Positions 11,446 to 23,839 of a stretch of 64,000 bases of DNA are shown piece by piece. The first letter of the stretch is position 1. Every line of letters begins with the position of its first letter. Location: NCBI GenBank assembly GCA_019925095.2, contig CM034388.1:8702501-8766500 (forward strand). The letters run 5' to 3'. Under the pieces are notes generated by a model. It did no database searches. It saw only the letters and a list, made by a program, of their open reading frames with translations, and had not been told where the DNA came from. The position numbers and the translations under genes were made by a program. The stretch comes from Dendrolimus kikuchii. Taxonomy: Eukaryota; Arthropoda; Insecta; Lepidoptera; Lasiocampidae.

Positions 11446-12440
11446 TCCTTTATATGAAATGAAACTAATGAAATATCAATAGAAATAATAATAATACCAA
11501 TATGCATATATGGACTTCTCGTGGCACAAAGCCAGTTTTCCAAAAGTCCTAACATGGCGACATATCACGACAAACCTACTAATTTCAATCATTTGTAAAT
11601 AATTTACATTAAGTATTTTAAACTTCACTATTGTTGATAACATAATATGCGACTCATTCGTGTTTTATGTTTAAAAACAATATAATATCTTGCGAATATT
11701 TATTTAAATACCTATAATTAATTATTTGTCTCTAAACAATGGATGTAAACTCATTGTGATAAAATTTTAGAATTGTTTTTGAGAGCCATAACATGAACAC
11801 AGGAGTTTCTCAGAAAATACATCATTTTCCCTGAATATCAAAACGGATGAAGTTACATATAAAGACATAGTATTTACATTAGAAATAGATAAAACGTAAT
11901 GAAGTACTCGTCTCCTATGTCATTACATAATATTAGCTTTACATAATTACAAATTCACCTTGCAGAAGGGTGTGGGATGAGGGGCAGGCTGAATCCAATA
12001 ATGGGAGTCGATGTTAATTAACCCTTTTGTAGAACGTAGCGATGGAAATTAATAATTAATGTTATGTTTACATGTTTAACGTTTACATATATATAGGGTA
12101 TACGTTCTCCTGGATATGTTACAAAGGTTCTAGGTTTTTACACACAACTAACTAAACCTGGTCACGCTTTACTGTGGCTCAGTTTTACGTTCATTATTAA
12201 GGAACGCAATCCATCGATAAGTTTTTGATTTCCTCCCATCCACCCTCCTAAAGCAGTGATAACAAAGTATATTATCCACCAATTTTGGTATACTCATGCA
12301 GCTGTGACGATAAACCATTGCAAGAAAACGTGACGGTTTTGTTTTGTTTTATTAAATATTTCTCCATTACGTTCATTATAGACGTATTACTTTAAAAATT
12401 TGGTAGCTGACGTTTAACATTTCAACTACGAATTTCAACA
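11446..12440. other. Unassigned stretch
   Basis: No gene or clear repeat seen. Confidence 0.35.
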
Positions 12441-12459
12441 TTTAAGCCTTAGTCGGGAT

Positions 12460-12668
12460 TGGGAAGCATGCATCACTTAGGAAATTGTTGCAAATAACTG
12501 TCTAAGTTATTACAATTACTGAATGCTGAAGGTAAATAAAAACATCGTGATGAAATCTACTCATCAAGATAAACGATGTGTAAACCAGCCAATCCACGAA
12601 GGACAAGTGTAGCGGGTAAACTGTCCTTACCCTAAAAATAAACAGGACTGAGCACGACAGTATGACGG
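12460..12668 (+). mobile_element. tRNA-derived SINE copy, decayed
   Basis: Follows the order of the full-length copy at 37270-37566: 'gcatgcatcacttagg', 'attacaatta', 'aacatcgtgatgaaat', 'gataaacgatgtgt', 'gtagcgggtaaactgtcc', ending 'ggttatgggcggttat'. The tRNA-like head is missing. Confidence 0.6.
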
Positions 12669-12669
12669 T

Positions 12670-15600
12670 TATGGGCGGTTATAAATTATACATAAGTAAT
12701 TATACGTGACAGAAGTTGCGTGGTAAGACCTAGTTATTTATTTGAGAAACAAAGTATACCTCACATTTTTATAAAATAAAAATATAAAATTTAATAATAA
12801 AATAAAGTTATGCTTGTCATTTATTTTTTGTGAGTTTTATTTGTTCGTTTAGGTACCTAATATTTCATTACGCATTCTGGACGTGGTCGATAATCTTAAA
12901 ACCATGTAACCAAATAAATGGCGATGTTATTTGGTTACTTCAAATACCCTTGTAATCTCACGAAGGGTGTCAGGTGACGAAACAAGGATAATCAAATCGA
13001 GTTATAAGGGCTCAGTTACGAGGAACAATGTTATGCAAGGGGAAGAAAAACAATGGGACGGTGTAATGGCATGGGACATAAACCCACTTTATAAAAGGGG
13101 CAAACATGATCATTTTCTGTACCACAAAGTTCCGGCATTAGTGTAGAGACCTTTTAACTACATTTTTTAATTTAATTAATAATTTGTAACAATTTTGATG
13201 AAACCCTAATTTAAAAAAAATATAATCATAGCATCCTGCACTGACGTCGAAGAAACAATATTTTTTTATAAAAATCCCTGCTCTATGTTAATAGCCCCAA
13301 GTTGCGGAGCTATAAATGGCAGACAAAGTAAATAAGGGAACATTTTTATAACTTGGAAATGATTATGTTATCATATTTCGAGTCAAATAAACAGGTTACA
13401 AAATAACAGCGTATTAAGTTATGAAGACTTGTGTAACGTCTTTGTACAATGAAATTTTGTATTCCACCTACATGCTGCTACATACATGTGGAGCATCCAA
13501 TTTAAAATATATACTTTTCGCAATTTCATTATACTCTATGTAGGAGCGTATAGTTACCGAATTTCATCCAAATTGACATATCTTTGGTTCAGATATATTG
13601 TTACTCCATAAGTTCAGAGATATATAGCATCATTTCTGTGGAATATAACATTACTACATCACGTATCTTGCTCAATTTGTTCTGCTAAAGTTTAAGCACG
13701 TTTAAAAATAATTGCACTCCACGAACGTGATACAAAGTTAATACAGAATACAAAAAAATAGATGTCGCCATCAGAGAAACTGCTTTTGTCCTCGCCTTTA
13801 ATTGTCCAGCCTCATAAACATAAGAGTTTTTCTTAGAATTTTTGACCATAGTAGGAGTAATTTTTCCGATGTCCTACATTTTTGCAAAATAATAAATATA
13901 GTCCATTAATCAGCCAGATAAATATTTGCTTCTGGTGACTTTACAACTTATCAAACTGTTCATCGATACATATATAAGCGAAATAGCACTCACTGACGGA
14001 CTGACTCATCACGCGATCTCCGAAATCATAAGTCCGACTGACTTCAAATTTTGAATAGGTACTCCTTTCACAACGTAGAAGCGTTATAAGAACGGATTAT
14101 ACGAAAATCCTATCCAAAATATTTTTTTTCTACCATCACAAATGATACTATAAGCCTTTGCTATGGTAACCGCTGCCATAGGAACTGTTGACATGGTAAC
14201 CGTTTTTATAGTAATTATATGTTGGCTTATCTCGAGTAATAGAATGATGATAACCCCGCTTTATTATCAAATCAGAACTAAGCACTAGAATGATGATAAC
14301 TATTACTCGCCTCTGCTCCTATTTTTGATATAACAATATTGTGTACACGACTCCCTGCGGCACGAATAAACCCATGAGGTTTCTGTTGAGTTCGTTACTT
14401 GTGTTTTTCTTACTATGGCGTAGTATCGTATAATTAGTAAGGCAAGTAAATATTTTTTTTTAAATCATGGCCAAGAAATTTGAGAATGGCTCATATATAA
14501 AAGTTATGCAGAAATAGGTTTTCATATTATTAGGCAGCTGATAAGAGTGCATCTGTATATGTACTCGTAAACCCATTAAGTAATCATAATACACGGAAAG
14601 TATTGGGTATTACTAATTTATCGAAATTATTAATTAAATTAACGAAAGCATATATCTCTTCGTGGCGGGCAATAAAACATTTTTTTTACTTAGCACATCA
14701 GCTGTTTAGCTTGATTCAAGCAGCCATTGAGCCATTGCTCTCAATGGTGGTGCATCACTCCATTCAACGGGGTAACCAATTATTGAGTACTCAATATTAT
14801 ACTTGCCGCAATAAGATTTTTTACGTTATAAAATATGAAGTTGGCATGTGAATGTATTTTTAAAACTAAACTATATATAAAATTGCCACGCTCCATGTGC
14901 TCTATAAAACAGTAACTATTTCAAGATATTCAAATGGTCTCCAATACTATGGCGACAAGTTAGTACGAACAAAGCCTGTTATATAAAAACACGATTAGTT
15001 TCTTTTGTAAACAGAAGTCCGATTGAGTAAATCACGTGTCAGAAAACTAGAATGCCAGCAGCGTTTCACAAATTGACGACAAATCAGTTCACAGCCGCTA
15101 GCACAATTTGTTAAAGTGAAACACAAAAAAATATTGTTCGGTCAGTTTTTTTACCTTTTACCCTGAAGGTAATTTAATATTTCACTGGGAAAACGGAAAG
15201 CCACATTTTCCTGTGATTGGAAATTTAATCGGCGCCTCGGGGGTGCTGGATAACTTTACTGAGTTATTGAGTTACAATTTTTTTTTATTTGGTAAATAGT
15301 TTTTTATTGAAACTTTACAAGACAAGTTTCTTTAAAATTTTAAAATTGATCATTTTCTTAATTTAATAGCATACTACAAAAATCCATAGAAAAGCTTTCA
15401 AAGTCAAAATATACACTTCAGTTGCCATGACTACTGAAAAGGAAAGTATAATTATAATAATAATATGTACTTACCACCCCTGATATTATTCTTACTGCAA
15501 TATATCAGAGCATATGGCTTTACTAGGACAACAAAACATTAAAACTAAATTTTAACAAATTAAACTATGAGTCTTTTTATTTTGAAGAATAAATAAGAAA

Positions 15601-16855
15601 TAACAAAGCTCTTTAAATCACTTGGTTTGAAAGTTAATTTAAAAATCTAGTCTTTTATATTATTCATCGCAACACCGGCTTACCCCGGGGGTTGAATATG
15701 AGGATGGGATGTGTAGCGGGATGGAAATATTTTGAAATGCACTCTGAATATTATTTCTCTGAATTAGGATGCAAAATTCAGACGCAGTTTATAATAAAAT
15801 AGATGTGAATTTTCATCTCGCATTTTCATCAACATTTCGTATTTTATAACCGTTTATTCGTTTTGGTTGGGCTATAAAACTTAATTTTAAGAGCCATAAA
15901 CGCACAGACGTCACATCAGGATGATATAATGCAACCTATGTAAGTAGATGTATTCTCAAATATCTTTTTTATATTATCTTATTCATCCAATTTTGAAAAC
16001 GAATACATTTTATTTTTGTATAAAACAATTCAGATTTGATTATTATTTATTTATGTATTTCATGCGATATACAGTACTCGATGATATAAATCATCATTTA
16101 AATTTCAGTTTAGTCTTAAGGGCCCATTTTTAAGTTTTACAATACATTATTATAGCTGATATTACACTTCAACCAAATTATACTAAGTTGGTTGAAATGC
16201 ACAAAACTGAAAGTGCAATAATCTATAAGCCATTTTTTTTCATTTTCAAATTCAACTATACTTTGCAAGAGGTGCAAGGTGCAATTATATTTATATTAAT
16301 TACCATGGGAAGAGCGAATTATTCGTAGGTAATCTATCAATCTTCTTAGTGAACACTAGTCTGCCGGACCACATCGATCTGACCGCAACGTAGTCCACGA
16401 ATCCTACTAATTACGGTTAAACCGAAATCAACCACTAATTAATCCTACGTAGATTATCACTCTTAGTTTACTGTATTTGCAATTCGATAACGAAATTATG
16501 CATAGATCGCAAATTAAAAATTAGTGACATCAACACTATGTTATATGCGTGAATTATGTTTAAATCGACAGTTAAGTGTGTTTCGTATATTTTTATCAAA
16601 TTAGATACCTAAGTAGGTGTTTAAAAATAAATTTTGATAAAAAATGTTAGCTTTAATATCAAAATATTTTTTATATATTTTAGAAATAACCATAATTATT
16701 TGTTCGATTGACTACGAAACACTAAAAAGTAGCGTGTTTACAGAAAATATACCATATCTTTAAAATACTAATCACAATACATAGTCTATATTATTAATTC
16801 CTAGGTGAATCAAAAGTTATTCAACAGTTTATCGTGATTAAGATCCTTGTCCATC
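12670..16855. other. Long stretch without a recognised gene
   Basis: 13085-13100 contains TTTATAAAAGGGG, a good TATA-type word, with no convincing downstream frame. 13985-14125 resembles the 'gactgactcatcacg...aaatttgaataggta' type of lepidopteran repeat. The rest, including the 82-codon frame at 14603-14851, is not recognisable. Confidence 0.35.
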
Positions 16856-16860
16856 CAAAG

Positions 16861-16984
16861 GTTGCCTGGAAGAGATTGCTTTAAGCAATAAGGCCGCCCA
16901 TTGTACTACTACCTAATATTAAGATATGTAAATGTGTTACTGTTTTAAGTTGGTGTACAATAAAGAGTATTGTTGTTGTTATTA
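16861..16984 (+). mobile_element. LINE 3' end with stem-loop, copy 1
   Basis: gttgcctggaagagattgct, a small stem-loop (attgctttaagcaat), 'aaggccgccca', then 'gtgtacaataaagag' and a (ttg)n tail. The same module follows a reverse-transcriptase remnant at 28917-29565, which identifies it as the 3' UTR of a jockey/CR1-like LINE. Strongly 5' truncated. Confidence 0.65.
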
Positions 16985-16999
16985 GAAGTGCACATATAT

Positions 17000-18115
17000 A
17001 AAATCTTTTTGGGCGAAGTTCGATATCCAAATTAAAGAGTGTCAATCACATAATATTTATGCCAACTGTCACTTGCTTTTGTCAGTTCTTTCGCATGTAA
17101 TAAATTGTTTTGTGCAGCGAGTTGCCCAAAACGCAAAATTATGGATAAAAGTGAGTTACGTGCGGTGATAAAATATCTCAACTTGAAAACAATGTATACG
17201 AACGAATTTTTTCGGACAGACATTAGACTAGAGGATGATGCTATATGTACCCTATTCTACGCCTATGCCTTCAACCTCCGTTACGGAAGTAAATGTCAAA
17301 AAGGTTAAGAATCTGGTTTTGGAAGACAGAAGAATAATTATACAACATATTGCTGGGATCCTAAAGATATCTTTTGGTAGCGTTCAATCCATTTTAATTG
17401 AGTCACTGGGGTTCAAAAAAATTTCGACAAGATGGGTGCCAGGAATGTTAACCGACGAAAACAAAAAGCGACGTTTGGAAATTTTTTAAGCGTAATCATT
17501 TCAACATTTCAAATGTTACAGCGTGATTCGGATAATTTTTGCTATCGCCTTGTCACCATGCATGAAACGTGGGTCCACCATTACGATTCTGAAACTAAGA
17601 AACAAAGCATGTCTTGAAAACAATCATCCTCTCCATCCATTAAGAAATTTCGAATTCGAACCAGACGATTACTGGACCCTATTATGCAAATTTAATTTCG
17701 AAAGTGCGTGGAGCGATTAAAGAAAAACGTCGTAGAAAACTATCTTTGAGCGTGATGTTTCTTCACAATAACGCGCCCGCTCATCGATCGAAAGTCGCAC
17801 TCAACACAATCCGCTGTGCTGGCTTCAATCTCCTTGAACACCCACCATATTCTCCGGACTTAGCCCCAAGCGATTTTCACTTATTCCCGAAATTTAAAGT
17901 GGAAATTCGTGGAATTAAATTTCACGATAATAACGCGGTTATGGCTGCTTTAGAGGAGTTTTTCGTGACGATGAAAAAACAATTTTTTCGCAAGGAATAA
18001 GGAAGTTAGACGCGTTATTGTAAATGCGTTGCATTGGAAGGAGATTGTAAAATATTTTTGTTTAAATATTTGCATTTTTTAAAAGTGATTCCAAGGACTT
18101 TTTGGTTTAACGTCG
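17000..18115 (+). mobile_element. Old mariner element, degenerate
   Basis: Contains a D34D-type transposase pseudogene at 17141-18000 with flanking sequence of about the right size for a mariner. The 3' side holds 'caaggactttttggttt', a mariner-like end, but I could not find a matching inverted repeat on the 5' side, so the limits are approximate. It begins just after the LINE tail at 16861-16984. Confidence 0.7.
17141..18000 (+). pseudogene. Mariner transposase pseudogene, catalytically dead
   Basis: Starts MDKSELRAVIKYLNLK (ATG 17141), the usual N-terminal helix of this mariner group. It then breaks into several frames: about 17250-17487 carries the second DNA-binding region and STRWVPGMLTDE, and 17488-17617 carries VTMHETWVHHYD. 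The first catalytic Asp is His (codon 17561-17563). The next conserved Trp has become TGA at 17615. Roughly 35-40 residues between the first and second catalytic motifs appear deleted near 17680-17700. The piece 17704-18000 has FLHNNAPAHRS, where the second catalytic Asp is Asn (17767-17769), and YSPDLAPSDFHLF with the third Asp intact (17872-17874). The 35-codon distance between those two positions shows D34D geometry. Too many lesions for activity; older than the copy at 9691-10967 and from a different mariner lineage. Confidence 0.88.
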
Positions 18116-18910
18116 TATTAATAGAAGCTTATAGGTATATTTCTACATTATCTAGAAAAATGTTACATTTCTCGCGAGAAAATTTTGTATAACAGAGTAA
18201 CAGAGCACGTAATTAAATGTCGTTTATAATAATTAAATTAAATTCTTTATTTATTTCAAAAATACAAGTACACATATTTATATGAAATAATTTACCAGGG
18301 TTAACATTTAATTAATTTAAAACCAAAATATCAAAAATATTTTTTATATCTACTTTACAGAATACATCCATATACATAGAATGCTTTGTTTGCTTTGAAT
18401 AATAGGTTCGCTGCACCGCTCTGTAATGTATTGCTACCAATACGCTGCATCGATTGTTAAACCAATACCAAGCGAGAGAGGATTTGGCTTTACAATAGGC
18501 AACTTCACGGTAAATAAATAATACTCACAATACTTTCAAGCTTGGATTATAACAGACTGTGAGTCTGAAAATTTGATTTAAATCTCGATAAAAGGCACAG
18601 TTATTAGAAATTATACCTCTGCTAATGGTCCCATTAGCATTGCCTAAAGCTGATGATAGACCTACGAGAAAGTAAGTATTCGTAATTATGCCTCGTTGAC
18701 TACCTTTTCTTTGCTTCTGAAGATTGCATACTTACGATGATAGACGAGGCAAAAAGATCGCTAAGCCGTATGTACGAACACGAACGAAGAGAAAATGTTC
18801 AAGCAGCCATTAGGATTATCGCTAAGATTGTAATTTATTTTGACTGTCCAATCCTTATTCATAATAGTTATAAGAGTTAAAAAACTTTAAGAAAAAGTGT
18901 TATTTATATT
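18116..18910. other. Unassigned stretch
   Basis: No gene recognised; generic AT-rich DNA. Confidence 0.35.
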
Positions 18911-18912
18911 AC

Positions 18913-19078
18913 ACTAACTGACCCGGCAAATTTCGTGCCGCCTCAGAATCCACCTTTTAAACCTACCTTGGACTTCCAGAAATAATTCAAGGCCAAAATT
19001 AGCCAAATCAGTCCAGCCGTTCTCGAGTTTTAAAGAGACTAACGAACAGCAATTGATTTTATACATATATATAAAATG
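18913..19078 (+). repeat. 'ctgacccggcaaacttcgt' repeat, internally deleted copy
   Basis: Begins actaactgacccggcaaa, then 'accgcctcagaatcca'-like sequence, and ends 'gttctcgag...gagactaacgaacagcaattg' plus 'atatata'. Compared with 26550-26965 it lacks about 250 internal bases. Tail of a non-LTR type repeat common in Lepidoptera. Confidence 0.55.
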
Positions 19079-19399
19079 CACTGTAGATATTTTAACGTAT
19101 TTACTCATTAAAATAAAACCTTAACTGAGTTATTCATTATTTAACTAGTAAATTCGTAGACATAAAGCTGTGATAGACGGAAAAGTAGACGCGAGAGTGA
19201 TTCTATAAAGACAGCAGATTTTTATAATACATTTTTAAGAAAGATTTTTATAATACATATTAATCTTATTTATTTTATCTACATTTAATCTACCTTATTT
19301 AATTTTTAATTAGTCTACCTTATCTGTATTTACTATACACGGTATCTCTTATGACGTTACTCCAAATTCTTTTTTTCTTTCAACTTCTTTCTTCTCATA

Positions 19400-19560
19400 C
19401 ATGTTCGGTCTTCTGGCTCCCGCGTTGCATGGAAGGTATAAAAGAGAGCCGCGTGTGTCTTATGATAGATTAATCAGCCACACTACCAATAAGATCACAC
19501 GCAAGGCTCGCTCTCATACCTCTTCTGAACTGTACTGTTGTATTTATCACGATGAAGTCT
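19400..19560 (+). promoter_or_regulatory. TATA-type promoter-like sequence
   Basis: GGTATAAAAGAGAGCCGCG (TATA word at 19437-19444) lies in a locally GC-richer block, with 'gattaatcagccaca' about 35-40 bases downstream where an arthropod initiator would be expected, then about 75 bases to ATGAAGTCTTCAAACTGC at 19551. That ATG frame stops after eight codons and I see no donor site before the stop. It may be the 5' end of a decayed secreted-protein gene, a non-coding RNA promoter, or chance. Confidence 0.25.
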
Positions 19561-19649
19561 TCAAACTGCATATTTTGAAACTCTTCGAGTCCTCAATTCT
19601 GCTTTTCATACGTGTATTCGACTTATTGTCTACTTCTTAAATAATTAAC

Positions 19650-20088
19650 AAAATAATCGACGGTCAAACACACACACTTTGTATATCCTCAAGCTAAGCA
19701 AGTTATGTTTAATAAATAAGTAATAATATAAGTATTTATTATAACACATTACACACTAGAAACAATTATAACACAGTAAATACGTAACAAACAGTCTCGC
19801 GACAGTACCAGATGCAGTGCAGTGAATGCAATAGACAAGTGTCTCATGCTGGTTTTCAACTACACCCTGGGATCGACGGATAATTATGCTTGTGTTATGG
19901 GCAATAAATAATACAACGGCCCATTCTCGGCATAAAACAACGATAAGCTCGTCTAAGAAATAAACCATACCAGGTATCGAACCAGTGAGCTTATACTCTA
20001 TACTATACAGACAAATGAATGAATAATATAAGCCCATCAATGTCCCAAGAGAATGAAATAATAATATAAGCCCTTCAATGTCACCTAA
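19650..20088 (-). mobile_element. SINE-like element with B-box, minus strand
   Basis: On the minus strand: a duplicated 'gggcttatattatt..attc' head (20013-20088, two units of about 38 bp), then a B-box-like 'ggttcgatacctgg' near 19970-19983, 'cgagcttatcgttg', 'gccgttgtattatttattg', and an AT-rich end near 19650. The 117-codon minus frame is simply the reading of this repeat. Shares body segments with 7660-8075. Confidence 0.45.
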
Positions 20089-20665
20089 CTTTGTAGGAAA
20101 AGAATTCACTAGGCTTCTCCAAGGTGGGTTTACGGCAAGCTTTCATGTATACTATATGTTTCATTTCGAAAGTCCAAGTGTCACGCAAACAACACGATGG
20201 ATACAGCAACCATAAAATAAACGTGGGAAAATAATAAAAGTAAAATTGAACGACTACAAATTTCTGACAAAATCCATTTTCGTAACTTATTTTCGAAAAC
20301 GACTTAAACAAACTCAAATGGAACATGATGGTTTCTAAAAAAACCAAGTCAACATAAAGTTTGTTAAGTCGATAAATCTTCCAAATGGAAAAGCTTCTTG
20401 CGCAAAGCGATCAGCTTAAAACTACGAGTAACGGAAAAATCAGCAAATTGGATTCCGGAACTCAATAAGATTTACTGTTGAAAAATTCTAGAATTAAAGT
20501 ATTTGCTGTAGGAGAACGCATTCAATACGTTTAAAGACATTCAAAGTTTAATTTACGTAACAGGGTCGATTTTTCAATCGTCAGATAAAAGTTGTTTATC
20601 GAATAAAATACAAACAAAGAAAAAGTTCTTTTTTTCATTACTGCTTCCTAGATATTTTATTAACA
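20089..20665. other. Unassigned stretch
   Basis: Nothing recognised. Confidence 0.35.
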
Positions 20666-20667
20666 GA

Positions 20668-20935
20668 CTAGCGGCCGCCGGCGACTTTGCCTGCGTTTGC
20701 CCTGCAAATTCGTAATATGGACACGGCTGTCAACGACGTATTTATTCCCTTATGCGTCTGCCCGAGTTTTGGAGCTGGACCCAGCTGAATAGCCGCAGAT
20801 GGCTGTTTCAGCGATACCGGACTTTGGGGGACCGAGTCATACACCTAGCGATGACCCGTCTTATATGTCTCTCCCCGCGCCCCGCCCGTACTGCAGGCTA
20901 CTGGAGGACATGACATAACTTGCAAACGGCCTCGT
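20668..20935. repeat. GC-rich repeat-like island
   Basis: Opens with actagcggccgccggcgac, similar in style to the 'actagctgacccg' repeats, and stays GC-rich for about 260 bp (ctctccccgcgccccgcccg near 20870). No open frame with recognisable content. Possibly an old retroposon 3' region. Confidence 0.35.
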
Positions 20936-21371
20936 TTATGCTTGACACTTATCGTTACATTTTTTTCCCTGTAGGGGTGCGGAAACATATTATAATAAAT
21001 TCAAATATTCTACATATAAAATAAAAAGCACTAAAATAATATTTTATCATTTAACTTTAAAAATATCATAATAATTAATTATTTTATTTACTTTTCAAAC
21101 AGTAACTAATGCGCCGTCTGATTCCTTTTACCTGTACCTGCTTTATGATGTCATAAGTAGGTATACTCGAGCGAAATTTTTAAAGTCGCGACGTTCTATC
21201 TGTAAGTTTATAGAAAGTAATTTAATTGATTTGACAGTCTGCTAAATAATAACTGTATAATTTATAATACTAACTAACTACGTTCAGTGATTTTCTGTGA
21301 ATGATTAATAAACATCCACCTATCATCAGAAAGTTTTTTGTTTGTAATATTAATAAGAAACATGTAATAAA

Positions 21372-21374
<3 letters not shown>

Positions 21375-21445
<71 letters not shown>
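21375..21445. repeat. (AT)n microsatellite, 71 bp
   Basis: Uninterrupted TA dinucleotides; the minus-strand frame with repeated Ile-Tyr is an artefact of it. Confidence 0.98.
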
Positions 21446-21447
<2 letters not shown>

Positions 21448-21591
21448 ACTATTTTTAGCCTGACAAAGCAAAATAGTTGACTGATTTTATTCGAATAATT
21501 AGTTATGAAATCTTTTACGATTTTGAATATCTCGCCATCTATTAATTGCAATAAAAATGACATTATAGATCAACGGACAGACGAACATGGT

Positions 21592-21907
21592 TTTATCCGT
21601 GCAGGAACGGAGAAAGAATACAATTTCCTGCGGCCGGGCGGCCTGTCGTAAGAGGCGACTTAACAACCCACAGCCAGGTGGTAGGGCAATTGCCCGACTG
21701 GATGGCTACCACCCTTGGTCTAAAGTATGTCGCCATAACAACCTTGAGTTGTATTCCGGCATTAGTGACCAGGTTCCAGTCTCCCTTAAGAGAGCAGCAG
21801 CGCATTTGTAGCAACTTTGGTGTTGCAAATGTCCATAGGCGATGGTAACCGCTTTCCATCAAGTGGGCCGTCTGCCTGTCTGCTGATCTCCAGCAATAAA
21901 AAAAAAA
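21592..21907 (+). mobile_element. A-tailed lepidopteran retroposon, copy A
   Basis: Starts tttatccgtgcaggaacgg, then 'gcggccgggcggcctgtcg', 'aacaacccacagccagg', 'gttccagtctcccttaagag', 'ccgctttccatcaagtggg', and ends 'ctgctgatctccagcaata' followed by an A run. The A tail fixes the sense strand as plus. Other copies: 28265-28585, 45317-45561, 60624-60940 on plus and 60430-60567 on minus. Frames on either strand across it are not genes. Likely a SINE or the 3' part of a non-LTR element; I cannot tell which. Confidence 0.75.
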
Positions 21908-21909
21908 TG

Positions 21910-23330
21910 ATGATTGTACAAACACTGACACTGTAAATGGTCTATACAGTAATAATATTGCTGACAGTTGCTCTAAACTTCTAAAGTAAGAAAATTAAAC
22001 TAAATAAAATATAGTCAAAAGTAGTGTAAACACTTACAGCCAACAAATAATTTCAAGCGTTTATTTTGTACTCTACCAGAAAATTCTAGCACCTTTTGAC
22101 ATTTAGAAGTATAACAAAATACCTTTTAACTTTAACAAAGGGTCCTAATTAGAGAAAAATTAAAATTACGCTGTAATTTAATCAAATTACACCAACTTCG
22201 AAAGTCAAAGTTTAAAAGTGAAAGCTTGTTGTTAAATTGCTACGAGTCCTGAATAAATTGAAGGCGAGCATCTCGTTAATTTATAATCAAAGGGCCTCAT
22301 GATAATTAATGCAATTACGACTCCTTGCGGAAACGTATTTGCAACCTTTGTGATTGAATAATAGACGGTGTCCAGTATTCTCTAATTACAAGGATAAAAC
22401 TTAAGATCTTTGCAAGCAAAATGTTCAGGTCAACTGTCGTAGTCAGTAAATTCATATTTGAGTGAATCTCAAACTTTTGGATCATAATTTAAAAATTATA
22501 TTTTTATTAGAAACCTTTCCAATTATACGATACCACACCATAACAAGAAAAATAGAAGTAACGAAATCATGATATAAACCTTCAAAAAATATATTCTATC
22601 GTAAAACGATGTCTTTCGACACTTAACAGGGAATAAGTTCTTTCAAAATAATGACGACGATTAAGTTAAAAATACGTAAGTAAGTGTAAGTTATATAAAT
22701 GGGACAAGCAATTTTCCATACACTCCAATTTTCAGTGTATTTGTTTTTATCGTTTCTTAAATAAAATTGACTTACTTTTATGTGTTGTTATATTTTTTAT
22801 TGATAATAATTTGATAGGTTGTGAATCAAATATCGACCTATATGATTAATGGCTGTAATTTATTATTTTGCATAAATGTGTAACGCCGGCAAAATTATTC
22901 CTACTAGAGTCAAAAATTCAGAGTAACGCTCATTTAAATTATGAATAATCAATTATCATAATTTTATAAACTAGCTGACTTGATAAACGTTGTCTTTTCT
23001 GAATTACAATAAATTTGTTTATGAATGTTTTGTGAATTTGTAAAAGTTTATTAGAAATGTGTGAACAAAGTAAAAATGATGCAAAATTTTATGAATGATA
23101 GCTCTGACAGACAAACATAGACAGACAGATGGATATACATTATACATACTTGTCGTTGGACCACAGATCTATATCAATAGACTATAGATCTATTAACTAT
23201 CTGTCTATGGACATCTATACAGATCGGTAACCTTTTTTTCTTACTGTATATATGTCTATAGATGTATATATGTACAAAAAAGTGATGTAACAAACTTTAT
23301 ACATATATAGTACATTAATGCTCGCTGCTC
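21910..23330. other. Unassigned AT-rich stretch
   Basis: No gene recognised. Loose self-similar words (agatctat, ctatagatct) near 23165-23275 form short inverted repeats. Confidence 0.35.
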
Positions 23331-23560
23331 CACCCTTTTATAATCTCAGTCGTCAGGTTATGTCATGACTCTAAGGCATAGCCTACAATGGTTTATTACG
23401 AGAAAAACCTCCAGTCGTAACATACGCGGAGCTTATGTAAACACCGCGCTGGTTTCAGCCGTAATTCGTCTGCGGCCACTCCCGGTCATAAATCTGGGAT
23501 TCAGCGACTCGACAAATGGTGGCAACGAGCCGTGAACCTGGACCCTTATTATCACCTAAC
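23325..23560 (-). promoter_or_regulatory. GC-rich block with minus-strand TATA word
   Basis: Read on minus, about 200 bp of mixed, CpG-containing sequence leads to gattataaaagggtggagc (TATA around 23335-23345), followed by 'agcgagcattaatg'. Looks like a core promoter facing left; no recognisable coding sequence follows. Confidence 0.22.
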
Positions 23561-23738
23561 ACAAAAATACATGTTTTTACTTATCGCTATTCGTACGACG
23601 TAAAATGGCAAATAGACTCTGAGAAGCATATCGCACTTTGTCGTTAAAGCTACAAATACGAAATATACCTAGAAGAATTTTCAAGGTACCTTACCTAATA
23701 ATCGGTACAATTGTCTTATTAAAGTAAATTATAGATAT

Positions 23739-23830
23739 TTAGGGTTTTGTAGGCTATTACGAAACTCTTATAAAATCTTCTTGTCTGCTTATCCGTCTTT
23801 GTATATCTCAGTTATTATTTTCAGAGATTA
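23739..23830 (+). repeat. 'agggttccgtagcc' type repeat fragment
   Basis: 'agggttttgtaggctattacgaaac' followed by 'cttgtctgcttatccgtc' follows the usual order of a widespread lepidopteran repeat. Related fragments: 43500-43560, 45745-45790, 57810-57850 and 60335-60390. Confidence 0.4.
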
Positions 23831-23839
23831 CTGGGCATA

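Noticed and set aside
19756..20109. 117-codon minus frame
   Set aside because: Coincides with a SINE-like repeat that recurs in part at 7660-8075; no protein family seen.
21270..21563. 97-codon minus frame with Ile-Tyr repeats
   Set aside because: Produced by the AT microsatellite.
21593..21931. 112-codon minus frame (and similar frames at 28397 and 60627)
   Set aside because: It is the antisense reading of the A-tailed repeat; the same peptide appears at every copy.
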